Shown here piece by piece: positions 16,880 through 25,419 of a stretch of 27,502 bases of DNA. Where the stretch lies: NCBI GenBank assembly GCA_037388705.1, contig JARRJY010000071.1, forward strand, positions 1 through 27,502, read 5' to 3'. A program made the translations under genes and the position numbers. Source of the stretch: JARRJY01 sp037388705. Lineage in GTDB: Bacteria; Pseudomonadota; Gammaproteobacteria; UBA6429; Thiohalophilaceae. The notes under the pieces were generated by a model that worked only from the letters and a program-made list of their open reading frames with translations, did no database searches and was not told where the DNA came from. Numbering within the stretch: the first letter of the stretch is position 1; every line of letters starts with the position of its first letter.

Positions 16880-18058
16880 CTATATATTCCATATTGCCAT
16901 GGCTGACGCGATACCATGTTTATTGTTGCTGATCGAGAACTCACCACCCGACAAGGTTGCCCTTTCCGAAATTGATGATAATACACTACCCGTGATTGCA
17001 TCCTGTATGGATGAATGCGTAGTAGCCTGGTAGGCAGATTCATTATCTTCAATACAAAGTATTAATTGGCCATTCTCAAGCAAGGTTTTGATATTGATGG
17101 TGGTGATGCCTGATGTTTTGGCAATATGTGCCAGTATTTCCTGGATAATACGGTACATTACCACCTTGATGTTTGATGGTATGTCAGTTTCTTCTATTTT
17201 AAACTCGGTATGAATAGTAAGTTCAGGATACATGTTATGGTATTCACTACATAACCATTCTGCTGTTTTTATAAAGCCGAGATCATCAAGTAAAGGGGGA
17301 CGCAGCTGCATCGCGATGCGTTTAATTTCCTTAATAGCATCGTGAAGATATTTAATGGTGAGTTGAGATGCAGGTTGACCATCATTTCCCGTGGTAGCAC
17401 ATTCTTCCTCAATACGTTTTTTTACCAGTGATAATGTTTGAGCTACATCTTCATGGAGATATTTTGAAAGTCGTTTTCTTTCGTTTTCCTGGATGTTCAG
17501 CATTTGCGCCGATAATAATTCAAGGGCTTTTGTTCTTTCCTGTATTATGGATTGTTGTTGCGCAACGGTTTTTACAGAGTTACCTACTATCAGTAATAAA
17601 AAATTATACAAAAATGTTAGTATTATTATTACGCCAAGAATGATAACAATTTCTGTATGCACTACCTGGTCTGTCATAAATTCCACATCTGTATATATTT
17701 CAAAAACACCATGTATAGGTGAAGTCTGATTTTTGCGAATTGGGAGGTAGCTTTGTACCATGTTGTCATCATCTGTTGGTTCATTGAACAAACTTAAATA
17801 ATCGTGGTAAAAGAACTTGCTCGCAACATTGCCAGATATCGCTGATTTATATTCATGATTATTTTTTTCAGTGCTGCCAATCTGTGAGGGTTTTGTAGAA
17901 AAAACAACTAAACCATCTTTATTGAATACAATGCTAACCAGGCCGGCAACTTTAAAATAACGTTTTAGATTGGAGAAATCGGTGATTTTTTCAGGAATTA
18001 TCAATGCTGAACTCGTCTTTATTATTCTATTTTTCCGGGTGGGTATACTTTCACACAT
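16880..18058 (-). CDS. Membrane HisKA_3 sensor kinase with degenerate ATP-binding boxes
   Basis: A 392-aa protein with an extracytoplasmic-type sensor region (about 30-130), one clear membrane helix (about 134-158, VVHTEIVIILGVIIILTFLY), a linker helix and a HisKA_3 box (ERKRLSKYLHEDVAQTLSLV) with His202. In the HATPase_c region the N-box reads QEILAHIAKTSG, so the Asn that binds Mg-ATP is His311. The G1 motif reads IEDNESAY instead of DxGxG, and the G2 region has no GxGL. ATP binding is therefore doubtful and it may be a pseudokinase that modulates the intact kinase at 657-2006. A first transmembrane helix expected before the sensor is missing. A stop codon sits directly before the ATG, so 5' truncation is possible. 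It is divergent from the oxidoreductase at 18260. Confidence 0.82.
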   Translation of the reverse strand: MCESIPTRKNRIIKTSSALIIPEKITDFSNLKRYFKVAGLVSIVFNKDGLVVFSTKPSQIGSTEKNNHEYKSAISGNVASKFFYHDYLSLFNEPTDDDNMVQSYLPIRKNQTSPIHGVFEIYTDVEFMTDQVVHTEIVIILGVIIILTFLYNFLLLIVGNSVKTVAQQQSIIQERTKALELLSAQMLNIQENERKRLSKYLHEDVAQTLSLVKKRIEEECATTGNDGQPASQLTIKYLHDAIKEIKRIAMQLRPPLLDDLGFIKTAEWLCSEYHNMYPELTIHTEFKIEETDIPSNIKVVMYRIIQEILAHIAKTSGITTINIKTLLENGQLILCIEDNESAYQATTHSSIQDAITGSVLSSISERATLSGGEFSISNNKHGIASAMAIWNI

Positions 18059-18259
18059 TTAACTAGAACATTAAGTATAAGTAGTACAACAGATATTTCT
18101 ATAGCCCACCTGAGAATATCGTAAATTACTGAAAAACAAGAAAAAAATATCATTTTTTTACCGGGGATGTGAAGTAATTACAGGAAAAAATACCTTGTCT
18201 GACATACTATATATATAGATATACACATCAGGGTTAGAACTGGTTATTAGCGGACCAAG
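18059..18259. promoter_or_regulatory. Divergent promoter region between kinase and oxidoreductase
   Basis: About 200 bp, AT-rich, with an alternating TA tract (ACTATATATATAGATATAC, about 18206-18224). No gene is seen. It presumably holds promoters for the minus-strand kinase and the plus-strand oxidoreductase; individual boxes are not assigned. Confidence 0.4.
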
Positions 18260-19522
18260 ATGCAGGTACTCCATGGAAAGTTTATCAGTAGNNNNNNNNN
18301 NNNNNNNNNNNNNNNNNNNNNNNNNNNNNNNGAAAATAAAAAAGCGGGCCTTACCGAGCCTGCTTCTTTACATCCGGCATTTAATCCGGGGAAATGTGTA
18401 GGCTGTGGTGCCTGCGTGAATGCCTGTCCAGAGGGTGATGTTATCGGACTTATCAGTGGCAAAGCTAGCCTGATCAATCCAACCTATTGTATTGGACACG
18501 GTGCCTGTAAAAAAGCCTGTCCCTTTGATGCTATTACCTTAGTATTTGGAACCGAGAACAGGGGAATTGATATTCCTAATGTGAGTGAGAATTTTGAAAC
18601 CAATTTACCTGGTGTATTCATTGCGGGTGAGCTTGGGGGAATGGGACTTATCAGGAATGCGACAGAACAGGGTCGCCAGGCGATGGAGTCAATTGCCAAA
18701 AGAAAAGCAGACAGTAATTTTGACTATGATGTAGTCATTGTTGGTGCGGGGCCAGCTGGCTTCAGTGCAACACTGGCTGCACATGAGAAAAAGTTAAACT
18801 ATAAAACCATTGAACAAGATTCATTGGGTGGAACCGTATTTAACTTTCCGCGCGGGAAAGTCGTGATGACAGCGCCTGCGAAATTACCGATTGTTGGTAA
18901 GGTGAAAATTCGTGAAACAAGCAAGGAAGCGCTACTAAAACTCTGGTTACAAATCGAGAAGCAAACTGGAATAAAAATAAATTACAGGGAGAAAATGGAT
19001 GATATTTCCAGGCAGGATGATGGTTATCTGGTAAAAACTAACAAGGGTGAATACAAAACAAAGAATATATTACTTGCTATTGGGCGTCGAGGCACGCCAA
19101 GAAAACTCGGTGTGCCAGGAGAAGAATTACCCAAGGTGATATATAACCTGATTGATCCGGAACAGTATCAGGGCCAGCATGTCCTGGTTGTTGGTGGTGG
19201 TGACAGTGCCCTTGAAGCTGCTTGTAGTATTGCTGAACAACCTGGTACAAAAGTAACAATTTCCTATAGAAGCGAGGCTTTTTCCAGGGCCAAGGAAAAA
19301 AATCGCAACAGGGTGGCTGAGGCGGAAAAAAACGGGAATATACAGGTCATCATGTCATCGAGTGTTAAAAACTTTTCAGAATCAGAAGTCGTGATTGAAA
19401 AGAAAGATGAATCGGTAACGCTAAAAAATGATGCGACGTTAGTTTGTGCAGGTGGTATTTTACCAACCCCTTTTCTGAAAAAAATTGGCATTGAAGTTGA
19501 AACGAAACATGGCACTGAGTAG
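18260..19522 (+). CDS. Ferredoxin-domain FAD/NAD(P)-dependent oxidoreductase
   Basis: About 420 codons with an N run at 18292-18331, so the N-terminus is uncertain. ATG 18260 is in frame only if the gap is exactly 40 bases; ATG 18273 (MESLSV) is an alternative start. After the gap a two-cluster ferredoxin module reads KCVGCGACVNACPEGDV and YCIGHGACKKACPFDAI. The second set has His where the second Cys normally is. A hinge (LPGVFIAGELGGMGLIRNA) leads to a thioredoxin-reductase-like flavoprotein with FAD site VVIVGAGPAGFSATLAA and NAD(P) site VLVVGGGDSALEAACS; no CxxC disulfide is present. It likely moves electrons between NAD(P)H, flavin and Fe-S clusters, feeding or draining the multiheme system opposite. 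A membrane helix may be lost in the gap. Its end overlaps the next gene. Confidence 0.87.
   Translation: MQVLHGKFISXXXXXXXXXXXXXXENKKAGLTEPASLHPAFNPGKCVGCGACVNACPEGDVIGLISGKASLINPTYCIGHGACKKACPFDAITLVFGTENRGIDIPNVSENFETNLPGVFIAGELGGMGLIRNATEQGRQAMESIAKRKADSNFDYDVVIVGAGPAGFSATLAAHEKKLNYKTIEQDSLGGTVFNFPRGKVVMTAPAKLPIVGKVKIRETSKEALLKLWLQIEKQTGIKINYREKMDDISRQDDGYLVKTNKGEYKTKNILLAIGRRGTPRKLGVPGEELPKVIYNLIDPEQYQGQHVLVVGGGDSALEAACSIAEQPGTKVTISYRSEAFSRAKEKNRNRVAEAEKNGNIQVIMSSSVKNFSESEVVIEKKDESVTLKNDATLVCAGGILPTPFLKKIGIEVETKHGTE
18292..18331. other. Assembly gap (40 N)
   Basis: A run of 40 N at the 5' end of the oxidoreductase gene. Forty is not a multiple of three, and the true length is unknown. 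Confidence 1.
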
Positions 19523-21464
19523 TAGTAAAATCAAAACAATATTAACATTTATAATTTTATTATTGGCATATTTTTATATGCCACTTTCATACTCTGCCAC
19601 AACAAGTCAGGCAGAGATGGCAATTAAAACAAAAAACTACAAAAAAGCATACCGGATACTTAAACCTCTGGCCGAAAGTGGTGATAGAGAAGCGCAATAT
19701 AATCTTGCTGTTCTTTACAGGAATGGTCTTGGCATCAATAAAAATTATAATGAAGCAGCAAAATGGTTTCAAAAATCAGCAAAACAGAACTATGCAAAGG
19801 CACAATACAGCTGGGGTATATTGTGTCTCAATGGCCTGGGAGTTGAAAAAAGCCGGGCTAAAGCACAAAAATGGTTTAAAAAAGCAGCCAATCAGGGACA
19901 TAAAAAGGCTCAAAGAAAGCTTGATAGACTCGGTCTTTCTGGCGATGAAAGCGACCTACCAGAAAATCTAAAAACTGAAAAGGCATTATTACAGGGAAGT
20001 CAGCGTGGTGATCTGGAGCTAGTTAAAACAATGCTTAATAATGATGCTGAGGTTAATTTTAAAGATGAGTTCGGAATGACTTCTTTAATGGCAGCATCAT
20101 CAAGAGGTAACATAAAGATTGTCGCGTTACTGTTAGAACATGGCGCTGACATTAATGCACGCAATGATCAGAAAGAAACAGCCCTTATACAGGCAGCTCA
20201 GGCTGGACATGTGGAAACTGTAAAGTATCTTATGGGTAAAGGTGCGAAGACTGAATTACAGGATAAGCTCGGCAATACAGCATTATTATCAGCCGTGAGA
20301 TCCAACCAGGCTGGAACGATGCAAATACTTTTAAATAGGGGTGCCAATGTTCATGTCAAAGATAAAAATGGCCAGTCTGCAATTGCTATTGCTGATGCCA
20401 GGGGGTACAAAGCAATTGTTGCGGCATTGAAAAAATCTGGCGCCAGGTTATCGAAAACATCAAAGAGAACAAATACAAGTAATGTACGACTGACTTCTGC
20501 CAATAGCCACTGGACAAAATTGATTGTTGCAGTACGTGCAAATGACTATAAGCAGGTTGAAAAATTACTTAGAAGTGGCGCAAAGCCTGATACAAAAGAC
20601 AGGGATGGACTTACTGCGTTAACGCATGCCGCCGTGAAAGGGTATGACAGGGTAGCTGAATTATTACTAAGTAATGGCAGCAATCCAAATCTCAGAGACA
20701 AGAAGAAAATGACCCCTGTCCTGTGGGCGGCAAGAAATGGGCATTTAACAGTACTTAAAAAGCTATTAAGTCGTGGCGGGAATATGAACCTGAAAAACAA
20801 GGATGGAAGTACTGGCCTGATCCTGGCTTCCCAGGCAGGACACGTTAAAATGATCGAGTACCTTCTGAAGAAGGGCGCCAGGGTCGAACAAGGTGATTTA
20901 AAAGGCCGTTCATCTCTCTACTTTACGGTGAAAAATGGTGATATCAATAGTGTAAAACTTTTATATAGAAATGCTGATAAAAAATACCTCCATAAATACA
21001 GGAATTACCTGTTATGGATTGCTTCAGTTAATAACAGGAATAACATCGTAAAATTCCTCGTATCTAATGGAGCCTCGGTTGGTACGAGGGATAAACATGG
21101 AAACACCCTGTTGGGTAAAGTCAGTGGGCTTGGTTTAGTAGATATTGTCAGTACATTAGCCCGAAATGGGGTTGATATTAACACTCATGATAGACTGGGT
21201 AATACAGCATTATTGCTGGCATCAAGCAACGGACATGAAGCAATGGTTAAATACTTGCTTTCATTGCATGCTGACGTTAATCAGCGAAATAATTTTGGTA
21301 ACACTGCATTAATTGAAGCATCTGCAAAAGGGCACCTGGAAGTAGTGCAGATGCTTTTGAAACATGATGCTGATGTCGACATAAGGAATAAAGACAAGCA
21401 AACCGCACTGGGTATGGCGAAACAGGCGGGGCATTCAGAGATTATACACTTACTGGATAAATAA
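19509..21464 (+). CDS. Exported Sel1-ankyrin repeat protein
   Basis: A 651-aa protein. The ATG at 19509 is chosen because it gives a signal peptide (SKIKTILTFIILLLAYFYM, then PLSYSA); it overlaps the end of the oxidoreductase gene by 14 bp, implying co-transcription. Residues about 30-145 hold Sel1-like repeats (AQYNLAVLYRNGLGINKNYN; AQYSWGILCLNGLGVEKSRA). From about 155 to the end are roughly twelve ankyrin repeats, for example GMTSLMAASSRGNIKIVALL and GNTALIEASAKGHLEVVQML. Both repeat types mediate protein-protein contact, so a periplasmic scaffold for the cytochromes is a plausible role. No enzymatic motif is seen. It converges on the outer-membrane barrel gene with only two bases between stop codons. 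Confidence 0.88.
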   Translation: MALSSSKIKTILTFIILLLAYFYMPLSYSATTSQAEMAIKTKNYKKAYRILKPLAESGDREAQYNLAVLYRNGLGINKNYNEAAKWFQKSAKQNYAKAQYSWGILCLNGLGVEKSRAKAQKWFKKAANQGHKKAQRKLDRLGLSGDESDLPENLKTEKALLQGSQRGDLELVKTMLNNDAEVNFKDEFGMTSLMAASSRGNIKIVALLLEHGADINARNDQKETALIQAAQAGHVETVKYLMGKGAKTELQDKLGNTALLSAVRSNQAGTMQILLNRGANVHVKDKNGQSAIAIADARGYKAIVAALKKSGARLSKTSKRTNTSNVRLTSANSHWTKLIVAVRANDYKQVEKLLRSGAKPDTKDRDGLTALTHAAVKGYDRVAELLLSNGSNPNLRDKKKMTPVLWAARNGHLTVLKKLLSRGGNMNLKNKDGSTGLILASQAGHVKMIEYLLKKGARVEQGDLKGRSSLYFTVKNGDINSVKLLYRNADKKYLHKYRNYLLWIASVNNRNNIVKFLVSNGASVGTRDKHGNTLLGKVSGLGLVDIVSTLARNGVDINTHDRLGNTALLLASSNGHEAMVKYLLSLHADVNQRNNFGNTALIEASAKGHLEVVQMLLKHDADVDIRNKDKQTALGMAKQAGHSEIIHLLDK

Positions 21465-21466
21465 GA

Positions 21467-23938
21467 TTAGAAATCATAAATATAACCAGCATAAATGTAA
21501 CGAGTCTGTTCTTTCTCTTCGGTCAGATCTGTTTGTATTGTCGCATCATCATAACCAAGCTCCATGCGAAATTTAACGTTTCTTTTATATCGATAGTCAA
21601 ATTTCACCAGGGGCTTATAGGTTGTTTTTTCTATTCCAGAATCAGATTTTCGTTTATCAATCGTAAGGCGCGGGTAAATGCGCCATTCAGGGCTTGGTGA
21701 TAGTCGGGTTGACAAGGTGAATGCGCTAGACTCACTGGTAGATGCATCACCATAACGCAGGCCAAATACGGTAGTGTCATTATCACTGAAAAAGTTGTTC
21801 GCTATCAACTGTACAGATGTATAGTACTCGGTTCCGGTAGATGGGGAGCCAATAACACCACCTGATGTCGGGGTGCTGGAGAGGCTTGATGCCGTTATGT
21901 CACCATTTATCTGGTATTTACTGTTTATTGGAATTGAACCAGACAGGGTAATTGATTTAAAACGAGCAGTTCTGTCAAGCGCAAGTTCCCTGATCTGCTC
22001 TTCGGTAAAAGACATTAAAAGTTCTTCGAGATTACTTGAGGTCTGACCAATCAATGCGTTTGATGTGGTGAGAAAAGGACTGTTTCTGTAATCCATGAGC
22101 AAGTTAATAGCAGCTTGATTCTCGAAACGCCTGGTTCCAACCAGGGTAATATTATTCAGTTTTTTATAGGAAGTATCATAATCGAAGGTCGTATAAAGAG
22201 ACGTTTTTTCATCACGATATTGTGATTCAACACCCACTGCTTCTCTGTCGTTAATATCATATGCTGTCTGGTTGATACCGTAAAACGTAAACTTCCAGTT
22301 TTCAATAAGTGACTCCGCATCAACGCTAAGTCCGAAAAACTGTTTATTCTTATCTGATATATTCGAACGGGTTAACTCTACAGGATAACCCCCAATCGCT
22401 TTTACCTTCCAGTTATTGTTTATTTGGTATCGCAATAACATTCCATCAAATCGACCCAATACTCCGTCACCGTTGTGGGTTTGTCGACCAACGCGTCCAG
22501 AAATGTTGCTGTTTTTGTGAGTTACATCCAGGTAAAGTGAATAGACCTTGCTTTCATTAGGATCTGTCTCATCGTTAAAGTCATAGCGATGATTGGCAGT
22601 AATCTGGCTGCGCATATCATAACTTTGCCCACGATATCGTCCGGTCAGGGCAAAATCTGTATTTAATGAATCATCAACATTAAGGTCTGGTGAAAAATCA
22701 GTGGAAATATCCTGGCGACGATAGAACTGAGAAAAACTGCCGTGATATTGCCACTCAGTATCATCTGACGTTTTCTTTTTAGCTAATTTCTGCTTGGCGA
22801 CTTTTCGTGCTGTCAGGATCGCGGTTAGGCGTTGTTTTACGCGGATTGCACCTTCACTATCAGGGTAGAGTGACAGGTATTTTTCATACTCGGCTTTTGC
22901 ATGGGCCAACTGGTTGTTTTTTTCCCGGGCAACACCAAGAAATTCCAGTGCATCCTGGTTTGTTGCGGCGTTATTTAGTTCAAGGATCTTGGCGTAATAT
23001 CGAATAGCTTTTTTATATTGTCCATCCGCCATGGCTTGCCGTGCAATTTCCATCAGTTTTTCGGCCCGGCTCCCAGTTTTTGGTATGACAGAGGCTCTTT
23101 CCGGGTAGACTACCCGCGGCTCTGGCAGTGGAGGGGCTGTATCCAGAGCAATTTTATCCTTACCTTGTTCCTGTTCGATGAACCATTCTTCTGCAAGAGC
23201 AATTTCATCTCCGGTTACACGTGTCACCCAGGCTGCTGGAAATAATTTTTTAATGGTTTGTTTTAGCTGGAAAGCCTTGTTTTTATCGGTAAAAAAACCA
23301 ATACGGAGCCGATACCATGTTTTCCCGGATATGACTGCTTTTGTGGTATAAGATTTATACTTTTGTAGCGACTTGATTTTTTCAAGTTCTTTGACGCGTC
23401 TTTGTTCTGTCGTAGATTGGAGATTGATCGCGTAATATTTTTTAGTGGCTTGTTTATCTGGTTCAGGTTTTCTGCTGGTTCCTTCTCTGGGGAGGAATAT
23501 TGTTATGACTTCATTGGTTGGTTGTTCTACCTGGAAATTCAGGTTTGTTTTGAACTTGGCCTCAAGAACCAGGTTGCCAAAGTCATCTTTTTCATAATTG
23601 ATATCGATTAGCGGGGTGTCCGTATCCAGGGTAGGGCTGAGAATAGCGATTCTTGATAGCGGGTAGTCATCTAGTGCACCAGGTATAACAGGTTTTAACT
23701 TGATAGAGACATATCGGCCATGACTTACCGGGAAATGACTCACTTTGGTAACCGGTAAGCTCAGTTTTATTCTGATTGACTGACCTTGACTGGTATTTGA
23801 GATAAATAAACCTTCAAAGATATCGGAAGTCGGACTTTGTGCAAACAGGTTAGAACCAGGGAGATAGCAAAGAATAAATAGTATACCGGCAATAAGAAAC
23901 TTGGCACTACTTGTTCTTCCTGTTATAAAATCAAACAT
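21467..23938 (-). CDS. SPOR-TPR outer-membrane beta-barrel protein, candidate porin partner of the multiheme cytochromes
   Basis: An 823-aa protein. The signal peptide (FLIAGILFILCYLPGSNLFA) is followed by a beta-rich domain (about 35-150) and a SPOR-like domain (about 165-255, KTWYRLRIGFFTDKNKAFQL). Next come TPR repeats (about 290-375, KAIRYYAKILELNNAATNQD) and a long C-terminal region (about 395-823) of alternating amphipathic strands ending in YIYAGYIYDF. A terminal Phe is the outer-membrane assembly signal. The barrel resembles porins of porin-cytochrome conduits in layout, but I see no specific MtrB motif. It is the last gene of the minus-strand series and is likely co-expressed with the cytochromes. 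Confidence 0.8.
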   Translation of the reverse strand: MFDFITGRTSSAKFLIAGILFILCYLPGSNLFAQSPTSDIFEGLFISNTSQGQSIRIKLSLPVTKVSHFPVSHGRYVSIKLKPVIPGALDDYPLSRIAILSPTLDTDTPLIDINYEKDDFGNLVLEAKFKTNLNFQVEQPTNEVITIFLPREGTSRKPEPDKQATKKYYAINLQSTTEQRRVKELEKIKSLQKYKSYTTKAVISGKTWYRLRIGFFTDKNKAFQLKQTIKKLFPAAWVTRVTGDEIALAEEWFIEQEQGKDKIALDTAPPLPEPRVVYPERASVIPKTGSRAEKLMEIARQAMADGQYKKAIRYYAKILELNNAATNQDALEFLGVAREKNNQLAHAKAEYEKYLSLYPDSEGAIRVKQRLTAILTARKVAKQKLAKKKTSDDTEWQYHGSFSQFYRRQDISTDFSPDLNVDDSLNTDFALTGRYRGQSYDMRSQITANHRYDFNDETDPNESKVYSLYLDVTHKNSNISGRVGRQTHNGDGVLGRFDGMLLRYQINNNWKVKAIGGYPVELTRSNISDKNKQFFGLSVDAESLIENWKFTFYGINQTAYDINDREAVGVESQYRDEKTSLYTTFDYDTSYKKLNNITLVGTRRFENQAAINLLMDYRNSPFLTTSNALIGQTSSNLEELLMSFTEEQIRELALDRTARFKSITLSGSIPINSKYQINGDITASSLSSTPTSGGVIGSPSTGTEYYTSVQLIANNFFSDNDTTVFGLRYGDASTSESSAFTLSTRLSPSPEWRIYPRLTIDKRKSDSGIEKTTYKPLVKFDYRYKRNVKFRMELGYDDATIQTDLTEEKEQTRYIYAGYIYDF

Positions 23939-24001
23939 AATAAATACATCTGGATGTTTTCTGAAAAAAATTACTTGCGAAGCACTTGTTTTTATTAATG
24001 C

Positions 24002-25348
24002 TCACCAGCCACCGTCGGTAGTTGAATGATGTCCGCTTCGTGCATTTTTTATGGTAGTGAATGTTGAGTCGGTATATTCATGGCAACTTCCACTGCAATC
24101 CCGAAGTTCATCAACCGTATAGCGAATGGTTGTTGGCGTCTCAGTCTTTTTGTGTGAATCTGCTTTGAAGCGAGTAGCATGACAACCTGCACAATCCGGC
24201 ATGTAGGATGGCGAAGGCCAGTTTACAGTCTCACTGTTTCCGCTATGACATGATATGCAACTTAATGATGCACGATGGTCACCCGGGTAGTTAGGTGAAC
24301 TGTGCCTGAAGTCTGCCGGGCTCCATACCGTTGTGTTATGACATTCATCGCATTGTAATGGCGTTATAAAGTGGTCATTAGGTTTTCCAGTTGCACTGAT
24401 ACCATTATGACAGGTTGAACAGGAACCACTGGCATTGTTGTGATCAAAACTAGCCGGGGTCCATGCTGTAGTGCTATGACAGTCTTCGCAAATATTGCTG
24501 CTTTGTACGTGGTTATTAGGCTTACCTGGTGCAGTAGTACCGTTATGGCAACTGAAGCAACTACCGGTAACTCCACTATGATCGAACATGGCAGGTATCC
24601 AGCCCGTGGTACGGTGGCAGTCTTCACAGACATTACTGCTTTGTATATGTTGAGCATGTTTACCAGTTGCAGTGGTTCCGTTATGACAGTTTGAACAACC
24701 ACCGTTAATATTACTGTGGTCAAAGCCGGCAGGTATCCAGGCAGTAGTGCGGTGACAGTCTTCGCAGGTATTACTACTCTGGATGTGTTGAGGATGCTTG
24801 CCTTTCGCAGTGGTACCATTATGACAGCTGAAACAGCTACCTGTAGCATTATCGTGATCAAAAAAGGCAGGTGACCAGGTAATAGTTCTGTGGCAGTTAT
24901 CACACCGATCATGACTTTGTACATGGTTAGCAGGTTTCCCGGTGGCCTTTGTGCCATTATGACATGCACTACAGGATCCAATGACTGCAGAATGGTCTAC
25001 CCGGACACTCGACCAGCTAACCTCTGTATGGCAATCATCGCAATTGTTCGTCGTTTGAATATGACTGCTGGATTTTTTGATTGTCGCCAGTTTACTTGAT
25101 TGACTATGACAATACTGACAACGGGTAGGAGTGCCTTTAAACACCCCACTGGCATGGCAGGTATCACAGGTGACCTTCTGATGTGCACCATTGAGTAAGA
25201 AACCGGTCTGGTCATGATTAAATTCAGATGTTTGATCTGCTGCTGTGGCAGAAAATACTGGGGCAGCCAGTAAAAGCACAAATAGTAGGGAAATTCCAGC
25301 AGTGAATGTGGAGATTATTCTGACAGTATTTGTAATGGTATTTCGCAT
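24002..25348 (-). CDS. Exported 16-heme c-type cytochrome with 46-residue tandem repeats
   Basis: A 448-aa protein with a signal peptide (FTAGISLLFVLLLAAPVFSA) and 15 CxxCH motifs plus one CxxxCH (CSGSCH) near the C-terminus. The core is five tandem 46-residue units, each with two heme motifs, a CxxCHNG turn, a conserved Gly-Lys and a trailing W.PA.F.DH segment such as RTTAWIPAGFDH. His residues between motifs are available as distal heme ligands. The heme count and lack of any catalytic domain suggest a periplasmic or extracellular electron wire. It lies 71 bp after the larger cytochrome gene and 63 bp before the barrel gene in the same direction. Confidence 0.92.
   Translation of the reverse strand: MRNTITNTVRIISTFTAGISLLFVLLLAAPVFSATAADQTSEFNHDQTGFLLNGAHQKVTCDTCHASGVFKGTPTRCQYCHSQSSKLATIKKSSSHIQTTNNCDDCHTEVSWSSVRVDHSAVIGSCSACHNGTKATGKPANHVQSHDRCDNCHRTITWSPAFFDHDNATGSCFSCHNGTTAKGKHPQHIQSSNTCEDCHRTTAWIPAGFDHSNINGGCSNCHNGTTATGKHAQHIQSSNVCEDCHRTTGWIPAMFDHSGVTGSCFSCHNGTTAPGKPNNHVQSSNICEDCHSTTAWTPASFDHNNASGSCSTCHNGISATGKPNDHFITPLQCDECHNTTVWSPADFRHSSPNYPGDHRASLSCISCHSGNSETVNWPSPSYMPDCAGCHATRFKADSHKKTETPTTIRYTVDELRDCSGSCHEYTDSTFTTIKNARSGHHSTTDGGW
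24308..24997 (-). repeat. Five tandem 138-bp coding repeats (di-heme units)
   Basis: Exactly 690 bp encodes five consecutive 46-aa units beginning DHSAVIGS, DHDNATGS, DHSNINGG, DHSGVTGS and DHNNASGS, each with two CxxCH motifs. The units are in phase with the reading frame. Amino-acid identity is high in the middle units, suggesting expansion by duplication. Confidence 0.9.
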
Positions 25349-25419
25349 TCAGACTGCCTTGGTTATTAGTAATATGAGGCGGCAAATTTTTCTTCTTTAT
25401 TTGGGAATTTTAACCCAAT

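Noticed and set aside
24308..24997. CRISPR-like or non-coding tandem array
   Set aside because: The 138-bp units are fully coding, in frame, and carry paired heme motifs; there are no short identical repeats with unique spacers.
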